64,000 nt of DNA. Source: Inia geoffrensis (taxonomy: Eukaryota; Chordata; Mammalia; Artiodactyla; Iniidae). The position numbers and the translations under genes are program-made. The stretch is from positions 77,050,784-77,114,783 of the forward strand of contig CM070910.1 of assembly GCA_036417435.1 (NCBI GenBank). The letters run 5' to 3'. Positions 60,774 to 64,000 of the stretch are shown here, in pieces; the stretch's first letter is position 1; every line of letters starts with the position of its first letter. The notes under the pieces are model-generated. The model saw nothing but the letters and a program-made list of their open reading frames with translations. It was not told the origin of the DNA and ran no database searches.

Positions 60774-62508
60774 TTTGCCAAAAAGGGCGTATGCGTTTTT
60801 TCCTGAATATATTCAGGAAAAAACGCATACGCCCTTTTTGGCCAACCAAGCAAGCCTGCAATGGAAATCCGCACTACAAGGAAGTCTCACTTCCGACCGA
60901 TCAAAAGGGCCCTCCGAAAAAAATGTAAAATCCAGAGAGGCAGGACAGGCCATGGAGAACCGGCAGCCTTGTTATGCTCATGGGCGGGATGTAAATTGCC
61001 AACAGCCACTCTGGAGAAGTGGTTGGTGTTTCCTGGAACAAAGAAAAAAACAAGCTAGAGAGCCTAGGGCACTTCCACTTATGGTGCTATAGATTCGGAA
61101 AATTTAAATGTAAAAGACAGTGCCACACCAAAGTTTGGGGCTGCTCTGTGTACGGGAACCTTGACTATGGTACAACTTCAATAGCCCAGAAAGAGAAAAC
61201 TGGATATAGAAGTGTGGTATATCTCTACAATGGAATATCACTCAACAATGAAATCAATGGCCACAGACCAGTAGCAGCATAATGAGTGGGTTTAGTTACG
61301 ATGATTCTAAGTGAAATAAGTCACACAGAAAAAGAAACTTCATAAGATATCACTAATACCGGGAATGGAAACACGACTACGCATGAACTGCATTTCAAAA
61401 CACAGCAGAGTCTCACATTTACAAAAGAAATTTATGCTTGCTTAAGGGCAAAGGAGAGTGGGGAGGCTGCATAAAACCAGAGATGGACATTAGGACAGAT
61501 ACCATTCCATAAGCCAAATATATATTAGACAAGACCTACTCCTCGCTCAACCAAATCTACTCAACACCCCGTATTCAAAACCTAGGAATAAACCTGACTG
61601 TGAAGAAACTTAAAACCCATACATTTATAGGTCTCCATAAGAAAATCACTTGTGTACAGCAGCATACACACAGCAGTGTAAATAAGCTAAATCCCCTTAT
61701 AAAAATAAATTTGAAAAAGAAAGCACAAGGACTGTGAAATAGAGAGAAATTCTTAAATAAGTCCTTGAGGTCTTGCGAGAAATCTTGGATTTACCACATC
61801 TACATCCACAGCTGGGGGAGAGATAAGGCTGGACACTTGGGGCTGATACTATTGGTGAGGGAATGCAGACCCTCTGAGGTAATGGTGCATGATTCCCATT
61901 CTACGGGTCCCAAATCTCCACGTTTAAGGGATTTATCCTTCAGCTAAAATATGCATGGAAAACCCAGAATATGGTCCACGAAGTGATCAGGCAAAATTTC
62001 TAAAATTCATCGCCATTTTCCCCCCCTGGTACTCGAGTTCGCCTTTCCAGATGCCATATTAACATTCTCCCCACTTCGAGAGTCAGTGCCTTTGACCTCT
62101 TGTTCGGCACAGTTTGCAATTTCTGTGGAAGATGAGCAGGAATAAGGAGAACAAATGAGCGGCTAACTCGATGTGTTTGGACGGGCACATTGAACGATGA
62201 TTTCCCTACAGGAAGAAGAATTCACCAAAGGCCCAGCGTGCCATGCCGGAACGAGATTAGGGCCTGAAGCAATTATTCGGGTTTGCGGTCAGCTCACAAA
62301 AAAGCGAGTTGACAAAAGGAGATTTTTGGCACTGTAACTCACAATTCTGCGGAGTTCCAAATGACCACTATCATCCAAAAATTTATTGAAGGAAGACTGT
62401 GAAGAGGACTTGAACACGACACAAAATTGCAGAAAACAGATATCAGGTGGTAGATAAGAATTGCTCTGAAATCCTAGGAAAAGAGGCAGCATTTTGACAG
62501 TGATGCAC
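60774..62508 (+). repeat. Satellite unit 36 (family B, subtype c)
   Basis: It is 1,735 bp with the palindrome at 60,774-60,845 (TTTGCC mismatch). It is the partner of unit 9 and differs at 61,224 (ATCTCTACAATGG). Confidence 0.9.
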
Positions 62509-64000
62509 TTGGCCAAAAAGGGCGTATGCGTTTTTTCCTGAATATATTCAGGAAAAAACGCATACGCCCTTCTTGGCCAACCAAGCAAGCCTGCAATGGA
62601 AATCCGCACTACAACTAAGTCTCACTTCCCACCGATCAAAAGGGCCCTCCGAAAAAAATGTAAAATCCAGAGAGGCAGGACAGGCCATGGAGAACCAGCA
62701 GCCTTGTTATGCTGATGGGCGGGATGTAAATTGCCAACAGCCACTCTGGAGAAGTGGATGGTGTTTCCTGGAACAAAGAAAAAACCAAGCTAGAGAGCCT
62801 AGGGCACTTCCACTTATGGTGCTATTGATTCGGAAAATTTAAATGAAAAAGACAGAGCCACACCAAAGTTTGGGGCTGCTCTGTGTACGGGAACCTTGAC
62901 TATGGTACAACTTCAATAGCCCAGAAAGAGAAAAATGGATATAGAAGTTGTGGTACATCCCTACAATGGAATATCACTCAACAATGAAATCAATGGCCAC
63001 AAACCAGTAGCAGCATAATGAGTGGATTTAGTTACGATGATTCTAAGTGAAATAAGTCACACAGAAAAAGAAACATCATAAGATATCACTAATACCGGAA
63101 ATGGAAACACGACTACGCATGAACTACATTTCAAAACACAACACAGTCTCACATTTACAAAAGAAATTTATGCTTGCTTAAGGTCAAAAGAGAGTGGGGA
63201 GGCTGCATAAAACCAGAGATGGACATTAGGACAGATACCATTCCATAATCCAAATATATATTAGACAAGACCTACTCCTTGCTCAACCAAATCGACTCAA
63301 CACCCCGTATTCAAAACCTAGGAATAAACCTGACTGTGAAGAAACTTAAAACCCATACATTTATAGGTCTCCATAAGAAAATCACTTGTGTACAGCAGCA
63401 TACACACAGCAGTGTAAATAAGCTAAACCCCCTTATAAAAATAAATTTGAAAAAGAAAGCACAAGGACTGTGAAATAGAAAGAAATTCTTAAATAAGTCC
63501 TTGAGGTCTTGCGAGAAATCTTGGATTTACCACCTCTACATCCACAGCTGGGGGAGAGATAAGGCTGGACACTTGGGGCTGATACTATTGGTGAGGGAAT
63601 GCAGACCCTATGAGGTAATGGTGCATGATTCCCATTCCACGGGTCCCAAATCTCCTCATATAAGCGATTTATCCTTCAGCTAAAATATGCATGGAAAACC
63701 CAGAATATGGTCCACAAAGTGATGAGGCAAAATTTCTAAAATTCATCGCCATTTTCCCCCCCTGGTACTCGAGTTCGCCTTTCCAGATGCGATATTCATA
63801 TTCTTCCCACTTGGAGAGTCAGTGCCTTTGACCTTTAGTTTGGCACAGTTTGCAATTTCTGTGGAAGATGAGCAGGAATAAGGAGAACCAATGAGCGGCT
63901 AACTCGATGTGTTTGGACGGGCACATTGAACGATGATTTCCCTACAGGAAGAAGAATTCACCAAAGGCTCAGCGTGCCATGCCGGAACGAGATTAGGGCC
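62509..64000 (+). repeat. Satellite unit 37 (family B, subtype d, cut by the right edge)
   Basis: 1,492 bases are present. The palindrome at 62,509-62,580 has the CCCTTCTTGG mismatch. It is the partner of unit 10. CTCATATAAGCG near 63,656 differs from unit 10 by one base. Confidence 0.9.

Larger units (their letters stand above)
1..64000 (+). repeat. Tandem satellite array, ~1,736-bp unit, 37 copies; probable common cetacean satellite
   Basis: The same sequence recurs head to tail from edge to edge with a period of 1,735-1,737 bases (one unit is 1,773). All copies have one orientation and no unique DNA lies between them. I phase each unit on the first base of its 72-bp palindrome. Every unit carries the palindrome, an L1 3'-end segment and an unassigned segment in that order. 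The unit length and the cetartiodactyl-type L1 content fit the common cetacean satellite as I remember it from the literature. That identification is established knowledge plus inference; the tandem structure is directly visible. The array continues beyond both window edges. Other laurasiatherian hosts remain possible. Confidence 0.93.
10406..64000 (+). repeat. Family B block: mosaic of unit subtypes with higher-order repeats
   Basis: Units 7-37 share CACGACTACGCATG, AAGACCTACTCC, GTGTAAATAA, AGGTGGTAG (and close variants) and GAACACGACAC. They differ from each other much more than family A units do. Combinations of private bases allow subtypes to be followed: a (units 7, 34; close relatives in 22 and the left of 23), b (8, 35), c (9, 18, 25, 29, 36), d (10, 19 left part, 26, 30, 37), e (11, 27, 31), f (12, 14, 32 left) and g (5' parts of 13 and 15). 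Several units are chimeras of two subtypes. Confidence 0.88.
57340..64000 (+). repeat. Second copy of the a-b-c-d block
   Basis: This is the partner of 10,443-17,103. The left neighbours of the two copies differ: family A precedes the first, and a family B unit related to unit 22 precedes this one. The family A junction therefore replaced whatever once preceded the first copy. Differences from the first copy include A at 60,374, T at 61,224 and A at 63,660. Confidence 0.85.

Noticed and set aside
1..64000. CRISPR array or other prokaryotic repeat system
   Set aside because: The repeat unit is 1.7 kb with no short repeat-spacer pattern, and the L1 content and absence of coding genes indicate mammalian heterochromatin.
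1..64000. tRNA, rRNA, telomeric repeats or tRNA-derived SINEs within the units
   Set aside because: I looked for tRNA-like A/B boxes, telomere hexamers and SINE tails on both strands of representative family A and B units and found none.

Overview
The whole 64-kb window is one head-to-tail satellite DNA array. I see no host gene, tRNA, rRNA, CRISPR array or flanking unique DNA. The repeat unit is about 1,736 bp. I count 37 units in the same orientation: 35 complete, one lacking its first 11 bases at the left edge, and one cut by the right edge. Complete units are 1,735-1,737 bp, except one of 1,773 bp that carries a 36-bp internal duplication.

Each unit has three parts. Bases 1-72 are a palindrome with 36-bp arms and no spacer. 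Bases ~84-952 are a decayed L1 (LINE-1) 3' end in sense orientation: the end of ORF2, the 3' UTR, an AATAAA signal and an A-rich tail. It matches the L1 3' ends I know from cetartiodactyls. Bases ~953-1736 are a ~784-bp segment I cannot assign. The L1 type, the unit length and the L1-based satellite architecture together point to a whale or other cetacean. The 'common cetacean satellite' described by Arnason and colleagues is ~1.74-1.76 kb in most cetaceans and ~1.58 kb in delphinids, and Kapitonov, Holmquist and Jurka reported that L1 is a basic unit of cetacean heterochromatic satellites. Both statements are from memory and were not searched. A non-delphinid cetacean is the best guess, and the window is probably constitutive heterochromatin.

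Layout: units 1-6 (1 to ~10.4 kb) form family A, which is very homogeneous, with hints of a 3,472-bp dimer. The array switches to family B within 10,370-10,443, an interval that contains a palindrome, and stays in family B to the end. Family B is a mosaic of recognisable unit subtypes, which I call a, b, c, d, e, f and g. Units 7-12 run a-b-c-d-e-f. At 18,009-24,994 there is an apparently perfect 3,470-bp dimer duplication. At ~25-39 kb the units are mostly singletons. At 39,212-54,362 there is a 6,942-bp four-unit higher-order repeat (f/b-c-d-e) in about 2.2 copies. The window then ends with a second copy of a-b-c-d (57,340-64,000), 46,897 bp from the first.

Nothing here encodes a protein I would defend. 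The short open frames recur only because the repeat recurs. They start at TTG or internal ATG codons, cross the L1 tail or the palindrome, and are interrupted in other units. The biological content is structural: a retrotransposon end captured as a satellite, a strongly kept perfect palindrome, and a readable record of unequal crossing-over.
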